Shown here: positions 51,412-61,826 of the stretch, in pieces
Layout of the letters: every line of letters begins with the position of its first letter
Position numbering within the stretch: position 1 is the stretch's first letter
Assembly (NCBI GenBank): GCA_947167155.1
Contig: CAMVHB010000006.1
Location: forward strand, 1 to 64,000
Direction: 5' to 3'
Length of the DNA stretch: 64,000 nucleotides
From: an uncultured Lachnospiraceae bacterium
GTDB lineage: Bacteria; Bacillota; Clostridia; Lachnospirales; Lachnospiraceae
The notes under the pieces: generated by a model
The model's database searches: none
Seen by the model: the letters and a program-made list of their open reading frames with translations, nothing else
What the model was told of the DNA's origin: nothing
Position numbers and translations under genes: made by a program

Positions 51412-53414
51412 TAATCTTTTACTATCTTTAATTCCGAAATTGTCATCTCGTGCTCTGAGAAGCGCGCCTTCATTACCGTATCCAGAACCTCATCCGGGAT
51501 CTTCGTCTTTATCACCCTGAATTTTCTCCGGTGCTTTATTGCCCTGTAATACTTTAAGATCCTCTTCTTTGCACTTCCTCTCTTAAGATTCCCCCTGTAT
51601 ATCCTGATCCCGAGAAATACAGAAACAAGAAAAACCGTAATGGCTATAGCAAGGGCGATGATAACTGTCCAGGCTATCCTTCCTCTTTCTGCCATTCTTT
51701 GATCGTATTCAGCCTGACCGTTTGATACCGGCTCCTTGTCCTTGTTTTCATCAGAGGATGTTTCCTCATCATCTTCATCATCCTCTTCCTCATCCTCAGT
51801 ATCATCCATATCGGAGTCATCAACCTCGCCCGAGGGATTTATATCTTCGTATTGTCCGGGGCTTTGAGCACTTGCTGTGGAAGAAGATCGGGATAGATCA
51901 GCAGGTGTTGCGTCAAGTATCCTCCAAAGATCGGAATCAAAATCATAATATTCACACCACGCATGACCATCGTCGCCCTTGATCTCTATTTTTCCGTCAG
52001 CTCCTGCCTCACGTTCCGTGATCATATATCCCGTGACAAAGCGGGCGGGAAGTCCCTGCATCCGAAGAAGAAGAGTCGCTGCAGTTGCGAAATGGATGCA
52101 GTAGCCCCTCTTTGATACATTGAGGAAATAGTCAGCTATATCGGCTTCGACCGGCGGCTTTTCAATCCCTTTATCATAGACCGCTGCCTTTGATACATAT
52201 TCCTTTACGGTGTTTGCAGCGATCTCACTCGAGTTGATCTCATTCGAGTTCAAAAAGGCTATCAGCCTTTCAATATCACCTCTTTCACCGGGTGCACCGG
52301 CTCTTGGATAGCTGTATGTACCATCTGAAAGAGCATCTTCCAGTCTCCTTTGAACTCTTTCTCTAATCCTTACGGTAAGAGTGTCTGATATGTCTGAAAG
52401 TGCATCACCTGTTACATCAGAAACACTTATCAATCTGTCATAGCTTATACTGTCCTCTGTTTCAGGAGCTTTTGCCCAGCCCCTGCCGTCATAGTCGGTA
52501 TATTCATTTATCTTTATATAGGCAGGATAGCTTTCCGGCGGTTCCATCTTCATAACGGAACTATTGTTACGAAGGAGCGCTCCACCTGAGACATCGGCAT
52601 ATTTTTCATCCCCTACCCAGGCATAGATGTTTGAGGATTCATCTCCGAACATGAGATTTCCGGTATTAACATCCACATAGAAGCCGGTGTGGTCGAGGAT
52701 AAAGTCCTCAAGAGAAAGGCGGGCCTTCTTCACATTCTCATTCTGTACATATGTCGTCGGCTTGATCACTGCATTCAGGATCAAAGACAATACCAAAAAT
52801 ATCAAAGCGGAAATTATGGCAGGTCTTGGTGCTCCATACCCTACGTGGATAAGCCCTCGTCTTTCTATCAAAAGGACTGCTGACATCATTATCATAAGCA
52901 TGAAGGAAAACGGGTCGATGAACTCAGGTGAAAAGCATATCGAAACCGCAAGCACCGCGATCGAAAACATCAACGAAAATATTGAAGGGAGAGCGAATAA
53001 TATCACCGCCGCAGTGATCATTGAAAAAAAGATCACAAAACAGATAATAAAAAGATCCGGTGAAACCGAAAAGCCATAATTCTGTATGAGAGAGGGGTCT
53101 CCCATATAGGATGCATAAAGAGGCAGGAAGGTACTGCCGGCGCTCTCAAGAAAATCCTTTCGCCTGATGATCACAAAAAGAACGAGTGCAGCAAGAGAAA
53201 GCCAGAAGAATATTTTTTTCTTTTTCAGCAGAAAAAAGAATGAAAAAAGCGCTGCAGAGATGATGGCAGCCGGAAGGATCATCAAAGGTCTGATATCAGG
53301 AAGAAAGCTCTTGAGATATGAAAAAGTAACCCCGAGTGCTAAAAAAAGTGTAAACAAAAACGCCCGAAGAAAGGTGAAAAACATTTCGGTTATTTTATTA
53401 TCATTAAGAGACAT
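51381..53414 (-). CDS. Membrane protein with extracytoplasmic transglutaminase-like domain (TgpA type)
   Basis: The 677-residue protein has about seven N-terminal membrane segments (to about 215), a large outside region with the transglutaminase-like triad (Cys in SKRGYCIHFATAATLLLRMQG near 436, His in GDDGHAWCEYYD near 481, Asp in RILDATP near 496), an acidic Ser/Asp/Glu-rich stretch (about 520-565), a further membrane segment and a basic cytoplasmic tail. It is the third member of a moxR-DUF58-transglutaminase set, widely conserved with unproven function. It overlaps the DUF58 gene by 11 nt. Confidence 0.9.
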   Translation of the reverse strand: MSLNDNKITEMFFTFLRAFLFTLFLALGVTFSYLKSFLPDIRPLMILPAAIISAALFSFFFLLKKKKIFFWLSLAALVLFVIIRRKDFLESAGSTFLPLYASYMGDPSLIQNYGFSVSPDLFIICFVIFFSMITAAVILFALPSIFSLMFSIAVLAVSICFSPEFIDPFSFMLMIMMSAVLLIERRGLIHVGYGAPRPAIISALIFLVLSLILNAVIKPTTYVQNENVKKARLSLEDFILDHTGFYVDVNTGNLMFGDESSNIYAWVGDEKYADVSGGALLRNNSSVMKMEPPESYPAYIKINEYTDYDGRGWAKAPETEDSISYDRLISVSDVTGDALSDISDTLTVRIRERVQRRLEDALSDGTYSYPRAGAPGERGDIERLIAFLNSNEINSSEIAANTVKEYVSKAAVYDKGIEKPPVEADIADYFLNVSKRGYCIHFATAATLLLRMQGLPARFVTGYMITEREAGADGKIEIKGDDGHAWCEYYDFDSDLWRILDATPADLSRSSSTASAQSPGQYEDINPSGEVDDSDMDDTEDEEEDDEDDEETSSDENKDKEPVSNGQAEYDQRMAERGRIAWTVIIALAIAITVFLVSVFLGIRIYRGNLKRGSAKKRILKYYRAIKHRRKFRVIKTKIPDEVLDTVMKARFSEHEMTISELKIVKDYYDSLLSASG

Positions 53415-54342
53415 GATAATGCCACCCCCTTCCTGAAAAATCCGCGTTCTCCAGCGAGGAAGTGTTTTCTACAAATGGCAGTCGAAGGATAAGGCAGAAA
53501 AAATTCCTTATATCTTCATCTGTCTCAATATGCCTTTCATTCTTTTCATTATCCGAATAATAGATACAGGTAGAGACAAGCCCCTTCTCCTTGAGATCGG
53601 TAAGCAGCCAAAGAAGGTGTGAAAACATGAGATCCCTCTTGTCCCTGTCCTCATCGATATCAAAGGTGATCACGATCTCCTTTAATGCCCTCTCCTGAGC
53701 TTCTTTTACGAGAAGAGAGCCATCCTTTGATTTCGCGGAAAGCTTCCAGTGTATGTCAGTTACAGGATCGCCGGGCTTGTAATTTTTTATCTCATAGGCG
53801 CTTGCAGCCCCGCCCCCGGGCTTTTTCACATAGGCCGAATTCAATATCTCTGAAAAATCCATGGGCTTTTCGATCTTCTTTTTTTTTGGAAACGCAAAAA
53901 AGAATTCAGCCCGGGGAGCTTTCACCGGCAAACGAAAGAGAGAAAGCGGATCCAAAACACCGGGCTTTGAGAGTATTACACCATAGGCTCCGCAGTGCTT
54001 CGGAATATATAAAAGACTATCCTGACCGTTTTTTAAGCTTTTTTCGACAGTTTCACCTGATGCCATATCCACCACATAAAGCGTAGCGGAAAAAAGAGAT
54101 GAAAGCTCATCACTTGACCGTACTAGAATGCTTATTTCCTCACTGTCTTTGGGGTAGATAAAGGACTTAAAGGAAAAGCTCACATCTATCCTTTTTTTGA
54201 TCAGGAGACATGAAAGAAGGCTTATAAATGGCAGCGCTATGATGATGATGAGAAGAAAAAGAGAAAGCCAGCCGGGATACTCAAGATACAACACGAGTAT
54301 CAGAATGATAATAAAGATATATGCTACCCTTCGAAAAAGCAT
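53404..54342 (-). CDS. DUF58 domain-containing membrane protein
   Basis: The 312-residue protein has two adjacent N-terminal membrane segments (about 6-46) and, near 195-215, the DUF58 signature YKPGDPVTDIHWKLSAKS followed by LLVKEAQ and a vWA-like strand (IVITFDIDEDRD). DUF58 proteins almost always accompany a MoxR ATPase, as here. The set is proposed to act in chaperone-like or envelope processes; the substrate is unknown. Spacing to moxR is 6 bp. Confidence 0.92.
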   Translation of the reverse strand: MLFRRVAYIFIIILILVLYLEYPGWLSLFLLIIIIALPFISLLSCLLIKKRIDVSFSFKSFIYPKDSEEISILVRSSDELSSLFSATLYVVDMASGETVEKSLKNGQDSLLYIPKHCGAYGVILSKPGVLDPLSLFRLPVKAPRAEFFFAFPKKKKIEKPMDFSEILNSAYVKKPGGGAASAYEIKNYKPGDPVTDIHWKLSAKSKDGSLLVKEAQERALKEIVITFDIDEDRDKRDLMFSHLLWLLTDLKEKGLVSTCIYYSDNEKNERHIETDEDIRNFFCLILRLPFVENTSSLENADFSGRGWHYHVS

Positions 54343-54348
54343 AGCCTG

Positions 54349-55275
54349 TCAGACCTTTGGAGCCGGAACTCTCTCAAACACGCTCTCGATCACCTTCCTG
54401 CCCGCCTTTATCCGATCCTCTGCATGATCGGGAAGGATCCTGTGAGCGACCGCGGGAATGAGTACCTTTCTGACATCGGAGGGTGCCACAAAATCACGGC
54501 CATAAAGGAAAGCAACTGCCTTTGAAAGCGAGGTAAGAGAAAGAGTCGCCCGGGGCGATGCGCCGCGAATGACGTTTTCATGCTCCCGGGTAGATCGGAC
54601 AAGCGAGATTATATAATTTGAGATATCCGGATGAACAAAGACATTCGAAACTGCATTTTGCATCAGAAGGATAGTATCCTTTGATACGACAGGCTTTACG
54701 TCATCAAGAGGATTTACCCCCTGCCTTCTCTTCAGAAGTTCTCTCTCTGCTTCAAGAGATGGGTAACCTATGGTAAGACGCATCGCAAACCTGTCAACCT
54801 CAGAGTCCGGAAGAAACTGCGTTCCGGCGGCACCTGTGGGATTCTGGGTAGCAATGACGATAAAGGGAGAAGGCAGCTGATGCGTGATCCCGTCGACAGT
54901 TACCTGTCCTTCCTCCATGGCTTCAAGAAGGGCGGCCTGGGTACGTGATGTAGCCCGGTTCAGCTCGTCAGCAAGGAAAAGGTTTGCAAAAACAGCACCT
55001 TTGGTGAATTCAAAGGTGCCTGTGTCCTTTTTGTAAACAGAGAATCCGGTGATGTCGGAGGGGAGCACGTCAGGATTGAACTGCACTCTTCCGTAGTCAA
55101 GGGACATCGCCTTTGAAAAGGCAAGCGCTATGGTAGTCTTTCCGACTCCCGGGATATCCTCTATCAGGATGTGGCCGTTTGCCAGAATTGCTGAAAGGCA
55201 GAGAACCAGAACTTCATCCTTCCCGGAAACCGCTTTTTTTACTTCTGAAAGTATCTTGTCACAGGTAGGATTCAT
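54349..55275 (-). CDS. MoxR-family AAA+ ATPase
   Basis: A 308-residue AAA+ protein with Walker A GVGKTTIALAFSKA within EDIPGVGKT (about 37-45), Walker B LFLADELNRA (about 95-104), sensor region VIATQNPTGAAGTQFLPDSEVDRF and the MoxR lid with GASPRATLSL. It probably drives folding or activation of the DUF58 and transglutaminase partners encoded next to it. It starts right after purA (stop 2 nt upstream). Confidence 0.95.
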   Translation of the reverse strand: MNPTCDKILSEVKKAVSGKDEVLVLCLSAILANGHILIEDIPGVGKTTIALAFSKAMSLDYGRVQFNPDVLPSDITGFSVYKKDTGTFEFTKGAVFANLFLADELNRATSRTQAALLEAMEEGQVTVDGITHQLPSPFIVIATQNPTGAAGTQFLPDSEVDRFAMRLTIGYPSLEAERELLKRRQGVNPLDDVKPVVSKDTILLMQNAVSNVFVHPDISNYIISLVRSTREHENVIRGASPRATLSLTSLSKAVAFLYGRDFVAPSDVRKVLIPAVAHRILPDHAEDRIKAGRKVIESVFERVPAPKV

Positions 55276-55276
55276 T

Positions 55277-56557
55277 TTATTTTCTTACGATAATATCCTC
55301 TCTGCCCGGGCCGTTTGAAACCATCTTTATCGGGAAGCCGATATGCTCCTCGATAAAGTTGATATAGTTTCTGCAGTTTTCGGGAAGTTCGTCAAAACTC
55401 TTTATCCCGCGTATATCGCATTTCCAGCCGGGAAGAACCTCGTATACGGGCTTTGCCCTGTGAAGGAGAGGCGTAACAGGGAAGTTTACAGTCTCTTTCC
55501 CGTCGATCTCATAAGCCGTGCATACGGGGATCTCATCAAGATAACCAAGCACATCAAGAACTGTAAGGACCACCTCAGTAGCCCCCTGCAGGCGGCAGCC
55601 GTATTTTGAAGCAACGCAGTCATACCAGCCCATACGTCTCGGGCGTCCGGTAGTCGCGCCGTATTCGCCGCCGTCTCCGCCTCTCCTGCGAAGCTCATCA
55701 GCAGCGGTTTCATCAAGTATCTCACTTACGAAATCACCTGCACCGACGGCAGATGAATAAGCCTTCGTAACGGCAATTATCTCTTTGATCTCATAAGGCG
55801 GAATGCCTGCTCCCACAGCACCGTAAGCCGCAAGCGTGGAGGATGAAGTCACCATAGGATATATACCGTGGTCGGTATCCTTCATCGTACCAAGCTGTCC
55901 CTCAAGAAGGACGTTCTTCCCTTCCTTCAAGGCATCATAAAGATACAGTGAAACATCGCCCACATAGGGCTTTACCATATCACGATATTCGTGAAGAGTC
56001 GAAAGAAGCTCTTCCTTCACAAGAAGCGGCTTGTCATAAAGGTTTTTGAGAATCGAATTTTTAAGGACTATTATCTTGTCAAGCCTTTCATTCAGCACAT
56101 CATCATCAAAGAGCTCGCAGACCTGAATACCTACTTTAGCATATTTGTCTGAATAAAAAGGAGCTATCCCTGATTTTGTGGAGCCAAAGGATGCCTTTCC
56201 GAGCCTCTCCTCCTCATATGCGTCAAAAAGCACATGGTAAGGCATCACGACCTGCGCTCTGTCTGAGATCATGAGGTTTGGTGCGGGAACGCCCTCTTTC
56301 TCGATATCTTTTATTTCATTGAATAATTTCGGGATATCAAGAGCCATGCCGTTTCCGATGATGTTCATTATATTCTGGTGGAATACTCCGGACGGGAGGG
56401 TGTGAAGCGCGAATTTGCCGTAATTGTTCACTATAGTGTGACCGGCATTTGCGCCGCCCTGAAAACGGATGACAATGTCCGCCTTTTCAGCGAGCATATC
56501 CGTGATCTTTCCTTTTCCTTCGTCTCCCCAGTTTGCTCCAACTACCGCTCTTACCAT
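55277..56557 (-). CDS. purA: Adenylosuccinate synthetase
   Basis: PurA joins IMP and aspartate using GTP in AMP synthesis. The 426-residue protein begins VVGANWGDEGKGKITDMLAEKADIVIRFQGGANAGHT, which holds the GTP loop and catalytic Asp/His, and has GSTKSGIAPFYSDKYAK, LLEGQLGTMKDTDHGIYPMVTSS and TTGRPRRMGWYD. It follows degV by 51 bp. The IMP-site AGVGAG segment reads AAYGAVGAGIPP. Confidence 0.97.
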   Translation of the reverse strand: MVRAVVGANWGDEGKGKITDMLAEKADIVIRFQGGANAGHTIVNNYGKFALHTLPSGVFHQNIMNIIGNGMALDIPKLFNEIKDIEKEGVPAPNLMISDRAQVVMPYHVLFDAYEEERLGKASFGSTKSGIAPFYSDKYAKVGIQVCELFDDDVLNERLDKIIVLKNSILKNLYDKPLLVKEELLSTLHEYRDMVKPYVGDVSLYLYDALKEGKNVLLEGQLGTMKDTDHGIYPMVTSSSTLAAYGAVGAGIPPYEIKEIIAVTKAYSSAVGAGDFVSEILDETAADELRRRGGDGGEYGATTGRPRRMGWYDCVASKYGCRLQGATEVVLTVLDVLGYLDEIPVCTAYEIDGKETVNFPVTPLLHRAKPVYEVLPGWKCDIRGIKSFDELPENCRNYINFIEEHIGFPIKMVSNGPGREDIIVRK

Positions 56558-56608
56558 TTTTTCACTCTCCTGATATCTTATTCTTACAAAAGTATCATAA
56601 AAACCCGC

Positions 56609-57496
56609 TTAAACAGGGCACTCTCCTATCTCTGAAAGGAAGCTCTTTGAAACAGTAAGTGCAAGGCTTCCGGGACCTATGTGGCAGGCTATTGAAAGCG
56701 CAAGCGGATCAATTGTTATCGGCCTGTCATAGGAAAACCGTTCTTTAACCTCTTCCCTGAAGATCTCTGCCTCTTTCCGGTTCTGAGTATGAGCAATGGA
56801 AAGGATGCAGTTTTTTGCCTCCTTATCGCCAAATTCGCTGAGATCCTTTTCGATCCTGTCCATCATTACCGATTTTGCCTGGGCAAGGGTCCTCACTTTT
56901 GCGAAGGAATCAAGCTTGTCTCCCTGGATCTGAAGTACCGGCTTGATATGGAAAAGAGTGCCAAGCGCAGCGACTGCGGGAGTGATCCTTCCGCCCTTCT
57001 TCAGATATTCAATGGTATCGACCATGATGTAGATATGGGACTCTGCTTGAGTCTTTTCAAGATAATCCTTGATTTCCTTTGCACCTTTTCCCTCATCCGC
57101 CATTTTCTTGGCTTCATAGGCGGAAAGCTTCTGCGTGACTGAGATCCTTCTGTTGTTTACCACCTGGACCCTGCCGTCAAAGTCCTCTGCTATCATCGCT
57201 GCTGTCTCGCAGGAGCTTGAAAGACCTGATGACATTGGAATATAGACTATCTCATCATAGGTCTTAAGTATCTCGTTCCATTTGTCCATCACATCGCCAA
57301 CGAGGGGCATAGATGTCGTGATCTTTGAATCAGAAGCCTGCTTCTCATAAAACTCATCATGTGTCAGGTCTACGCTTTCATAAAAAAGCTGGTCGTTGAT
57401 ATAAAAGGGCATCGGCTGGATGAAGATGCCTGTCTTTTCTGACTCCTCCTTCAAAATGCCGCTGTTTGTATCGGCTATTATCGCTGTTTTTCCCAT
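56609..57496 (-). CDS. DegV-family fatty-acid-binding protein
   Basis: DegV/FakB proteins bind a fatty acid and, in organisms with FakA kinase, present it for phosphorylation. The protein has TAIIADTNSGIL at the start, SKITTSMPLVGDV (the Ser-Thr pocket motif, near 60), IPMSSGLSSSCETAAMIA and HIGPGSLALTV near the end. The ORF track start (57523) lacks a ribosome-binding site; ATG 57496 has GGAGG 5 nt upstream and gives 295 residues. The promoter is well formed. No fakA is in the window. Confidence 0.93.
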   Translation of the reverse strand: MGKTAIIADTNSGILKEESEKTGIFIQPMPFYINDQLFYESVDLTHDEFYEKQASDSKITTSMPLVGDVMDKWNEILKTYDEIVYIPMSSGLSSSCETAAMIAEDFDGRVQVVNNRRISVTQKLSAYEAKKMADEGKGAKEIKDYLEKTQAESHIYIMVDTIEYLKKGGRITPAVAALGTLFHIKPVLQIQGDKLDSFAKVRTLAQAKSVMMDRIEKDLSEFGDKEAKNCILSIAHTQNRKEAEIFREEVKERFSYDRPITIDPLALSIACHIGPGSLALTVSKSFLSEIGECPV

Positions 57497-57524
57497 ATCT
57501 GCCTCCGGATTGATATTATTCATA

Positions 57525-57540
57525 AAACCGCAACGGGAAT
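57525..57540 (-). repeat. ATTCCCGTTGCGGTTT motif at the degV transcription start (pair of the leuS motif)
   Basis: The minus-strand sequence ATTCCCGTTGCGGTTT differs from the leuS copy (45672-45687) at one of 16 bases. Both begin a few bases downstream of an AT-rich extended -10 element, so both would form the first bases of the transcript. Confidence 0.6.
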
Positions 57541-57541
57541 T

Positions 57542-57570
57542 ATATTAGCATAATAAAGTGATTCTGTAAA
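57542..57570 (-). promoter_or_regulatory. SigA-type promoter of degV
   Basis: On the minus strand TTTACA (57565-57570) and TAATAT (57542-57547) are 17 nt apart with TGC before the -10 (extended). An overlapping TATAAT (57539-57544) is an alternative -10 with a longer 20-nt spacer. Confidence 0.6.
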
Positions 57571-57574
57571 ATGC

Positions 57575-58927
57575 TCAGATTACCTTTCGATAGAGCCACT
57601 TTCCGGAACGGAAGCGTATGAGGAAACAGATGCTTCGAAAGACCCAGTCAATGAACATCCCCATCCATACTCCGAGCAGCCCCATATTGAATACCAGTAC
57701 GAAGATATAGCTCAAAACGACTCTGAAGGCCCACATGGAAATAGAGCTCACTATCATTGTAAACTTCGCATCACCGCCGGCTCGAAGAGCATTTGGAAGC
57801 GTAAATGAGAAGCCCCAGGCCGCAATTGAGAATATGTCAAACCACCTTATGACATTGACGGCTATCGCTGCGGACTCCTGACTCAGTCCAAATGCCGGGA
57901 CTATATAAGGGATCGTAAAGAATAGGGCTGCATTTGTCACGAGAAGTCCTATCCAGGCAACTCCTGTAAGCAGCGCTCCGTAATGCTTTGCGGCATTTCG
58001 CTTCCCGGCTCCGATCAACCGGCCGACAACGGGCATCATGGCAAGCGAGATCGTGCTTCCGGGGATATTGGCAATACCGGTTATTGAATTTGCTACCGCG
58101 TTTGCAGCTATCGAAACAGTGCCGAGCGACGAAACAAGGCTTGAAAGGATGAGCTTTCCGATCTGGAACATGGAATTTTCTATTCCTGATGGCACGCCTA
58201 TCCCGAGTATCCTCTTTACCATCTGCTTTTCAGGCTTTAAGTCACGTATGTGCCTTACCGATAGCTCTCCCTTGTTCCTACGAAGCCTTATGGAAACAAA
58301 GGCAGAGGCAACCACCCGCCCGATAAGGGTCGCAAGTGCTGCTCCTATTACCTCCATATGGAAAACATAGATGAGGAGCCCGTTTCCGACGACATTCATT
58401 ATGTTCATCACAAGCCCGGCCTGCATGGAAACAAAAGAATTGCCCTGCGCCCTGAAAAGTGCCGAACCGGCATTGTATATCCCGAGGAAGGGGAACGAAA
58501 TGGATGTGATCAGAAGATAATGTATGCAGTACTGCATCACTCCCTGATCGATACGCCCGAAAATAAGGGAAAGGATGGGACGGTGAAAGATGATCATTGA
58601 AAGCGCGATCATAGATGATGCAACAATAACAATGAAATACAGCTGCCCTGCGGCCTTTCTTGCATTCTCCCTGTCTTTTCTCCCAAGATACTGGCTGCAT
58701 ACCACAGCTCCGCCTCCTGCAAGAGCCGAGAAAAGCTGGATCAAGAGGTTATTCAGGGAATCAACGAGACCTACGGCGGAAACAGCCTCCTCTCCAACTC
58801 CCGAGACCATGAGGGTATCCATGAAGCCCATGGCAACAGAAAGAAGCTGCTCAATAAGGAGCGGCCAGATCAGGACGAGAAGATCTCGCCGGGAAAAATC
58901 GCTGAATTTTTGGACAGAATGCTTCAT
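57575..58927 (-). CDS. MATE-family multidrug/cation efflux transporter
   Basis: A 450-residue integral membrane protein with about twelve hydrophobic segments. The MATE pattern includes WPLLIEQLLSVAMGFMDTLMVSGVGEEAVSAVGLVDS (19-55), a central duplication start RILGIGVPSGIENSMFQIGKLIL, and ANAVANSITGIANIPG. MATE proteins export organic cations or metabolites using Na+ or H+; the substrate here is unknown. The ATG at 58927 has no close ribosome-binding site; the only AAGGA is about 17 nt upstream, inside a palindrome. A readable promoter lies just upstream. Confidence 0.92.
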   Translation of the reverse strand: MKHSVQKFSDFSRRDLLVLIWPLLIEQLLSVAMGFMDTLMVSGVGEEAVSAVGLVDSLNNLLIQLFSALAGGGAVVCSQYLGRKDRENARKAAGQLYFIVIVASSMIALSMIIFHRPILSLIFGRIDQGVMQYCIHYLLITSISFPFLGIYNAGSALFRAQGNSFVSMQAGLVMNIMNVVGNGLLIYVFHMEVIGAALATLIGRVVASAFVSIRLRRNKGELSVRHIRDLKPEKQMVKRILGIGVPSGIENSMFQIGKLILSSLVSSLGTVSIAANAVANSITGIANIPGSTISLAMMPVVGRLIGAGKRNAAKHYGALLTGVAWIGLLVTNAALFFTIPYIVPAFGLSQESAAIAVNVIRWFDIFSIAAWGFSFTLPNALRAGGDAKFTMIVSSISMWAFRVVLSYIFVLVFNMGLLGVWMGMFIDWVFRSICFLIRFRSGKWLYRKVI

Positions 58928-58942
58928 ATGAGAAAAAATAAA

Positions 58943-58989
58943 AATCCTTTTCTTTTAAGGATTATTGCAGAAAAATACTGAAAAATCAA
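58943..58989 (-). promoter_or_regulatory. Promoter of the MATE gene with overlapping inverted repeat
   Basis: On the minus strand TTGATT (58984-58989) and AATAAT (58961-58966) are 17 nt apart, with TGC before the -10. A perfect inverted repeat, AATCCTT-N7-AAGGATT (58943-58963), covers the end of the -10 box and the expected start site, as an operator would. Confidence 0.5.
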
Positions 58990-59025
58990 TCCGAATCACT
59001 TGAAAATATTGCCAAAAAACAATAG

Positions 59026-59056
59026 AAAAATCCCCCGGAAAATGATCTCCGGGGGA
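59026..59056 (-). terminator. Rho-independent terminator of groES-groEL
   Basis: A 9-bp GC-rich stem, tcccccgga / tccggggga, with an 8-nt loop is followed on the minus strand by TTTTT. It lies about 30 bp after the groEL stop. Confidence 0.92.
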
Positions 59057-59087
59057 CTTTGAGCAAATATTTATGTAAGTCCTTTGA

Positions 59088-61011
<1,924 letters not shown>

Positions 61012-61043
61012 TTAAGAGCCTCCTTCTATGATCTTGATTTTTG

Positions 61044-61070
61044 TTAGCACTCAATCGAACGGAGTGCTAA
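61044..61070 (-). promoter_or_regulatory. CIRCE operator (HrcA-binding site) of groES-groEL
   Basis: The sequence ttagcactc-N9-gagtgctaa is a perfect match to the CIRCE inverted repeat. It lies between the promoter and the groES start, in the early transcribed region, where HrcA binding blocks expression until heat stress. hrcA itself is not in the window. Confidence 0.97.
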
Positions 61071-61082
61071 TCGACAAAAGAT

Positions 61083-61111
61083 ATAATAGTTTTCCGTTGT
61101 TCAATTTGCAA
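61083..61111 (-). promoter_or_regulatory. SigA-type promoter of groES-groEL
   Basis: On the minus strand TTGCAA (61106-61111) and TATTAT (61083-61088) are 17 nt apart. The expected start lies about 6 bp before CIRCE. Confidence 0.62.
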
Positions 61112-61153
61112 CCGAAAATGTGCACAAAAAACCTGTGGGACTATTGTGCAGAA

Positions 61154-61825
61154 TTATAGAATAGAATGAAGGACGACTACGAGATTCGCTATTGAATGAC
61201 CGAAGATGGGAACCAGAATATTTCCGGTCTTTTTGTAGGAAAAACCTATTATGATGCCACAGCACAATGCGTAGAGAAACTGCAACAGGTTGAAATGGAA
61301 AAGACCGAAAAGCCCGGCGGAAAGAAAGATCGCTGCTGTCGGATTGATCGCCGCTTCAAAGCTCCTCTGAACTGCTCCCCTGTAAAGAAGCTCCTCAAGG
61401 ACCGGCGAAACCACGACATTTGACATGATCAGAACAAAAAGCTCCCCGCCCAACAGGTCGTTTCTTGCCTCTGAAAAGCCCTCAGTCTGAAGGAAGGGAA
61501 GAAATCTTGTGAAGAGGAGATTCAAGGCTATCGATGAAGCAGCGATGATCGCTATATAAAGTAAGCATATCAAAAACTTCTTTGCTGCTCCTTCACGGAT
61601 AGAAAGCTCTCCCGGTACCGTAAAGGGAAGCATCTTTGCAGTGCGGTAGAAAAAGAAGATAATGAATGGCAAGGTCACGAGGGCTGAGATCAGATTGCAG
61701 AAGGCAGAGCCATGGCTTTCAAGGAGAAAGTCTCTTGTTACAACCCCTGATATCGTATAGACCACGAAATAAAGGCATACAGCCAAAAGGACATTGAGAA
61801 GTGCCCATCTTTTAAGTCCGTCCAT
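61154..61825 (-). CDS. CPBP-family intramembrane metalloprotease
   Basis: A 223-residue membrane protein with about six hydrophobic segments and the CPBP/ABI motifs: EELLYRG (about 144-150, with EE and R), FGLFHFN (about 174-180) and GHSIAN near the C-terminus. Such proteins are homologues of Rce1 prenyl-protein proteases; bacterial members act in immunity to peptides or in unknown processing. No bacteriocin gene is nearby. The start lies 1 nt after the topoisomerase gene stop, so the two are probably co-transcribed. Confidence 0.92.
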   Translation of the reverse strand: MDGLKRWALLNVLLAVCLYFVVYTISGVVTRDFLLESHGSAFCNLISALVTLPFIIFFFYRTAKMLPFTVPGELSIREGAAKKFLICLLYIAIIAASSIALNLLFTRFLPFLQTEGFSEARNDLLGGELFVLIMSNVVVSPVLEELLYRGAVQRSFEAAINPTAAIFLSAGLFGLFHFNLLQFLYALCCGIIIGFSYKKTGNILVPIFGHSIANLVVVLHSIL

Positions 61826-61826
61826 A

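Noticed and set aside
56590-56620. Possible terminator at the end of degV (CCTG-loop-CGGG-TTTTT)
   Set aside because: The stem is only about 4 bp, includes a wobble and overlaps the stop codon; too weak to call.
61121-61150. Inverted repeat TGCACAA-N16-TTGTGCA upstream of the groES promoter
   Set aside because: The loop is long and no T run follows, so it is a poor terminator for the CPBP gene; it was left out of the feature list.
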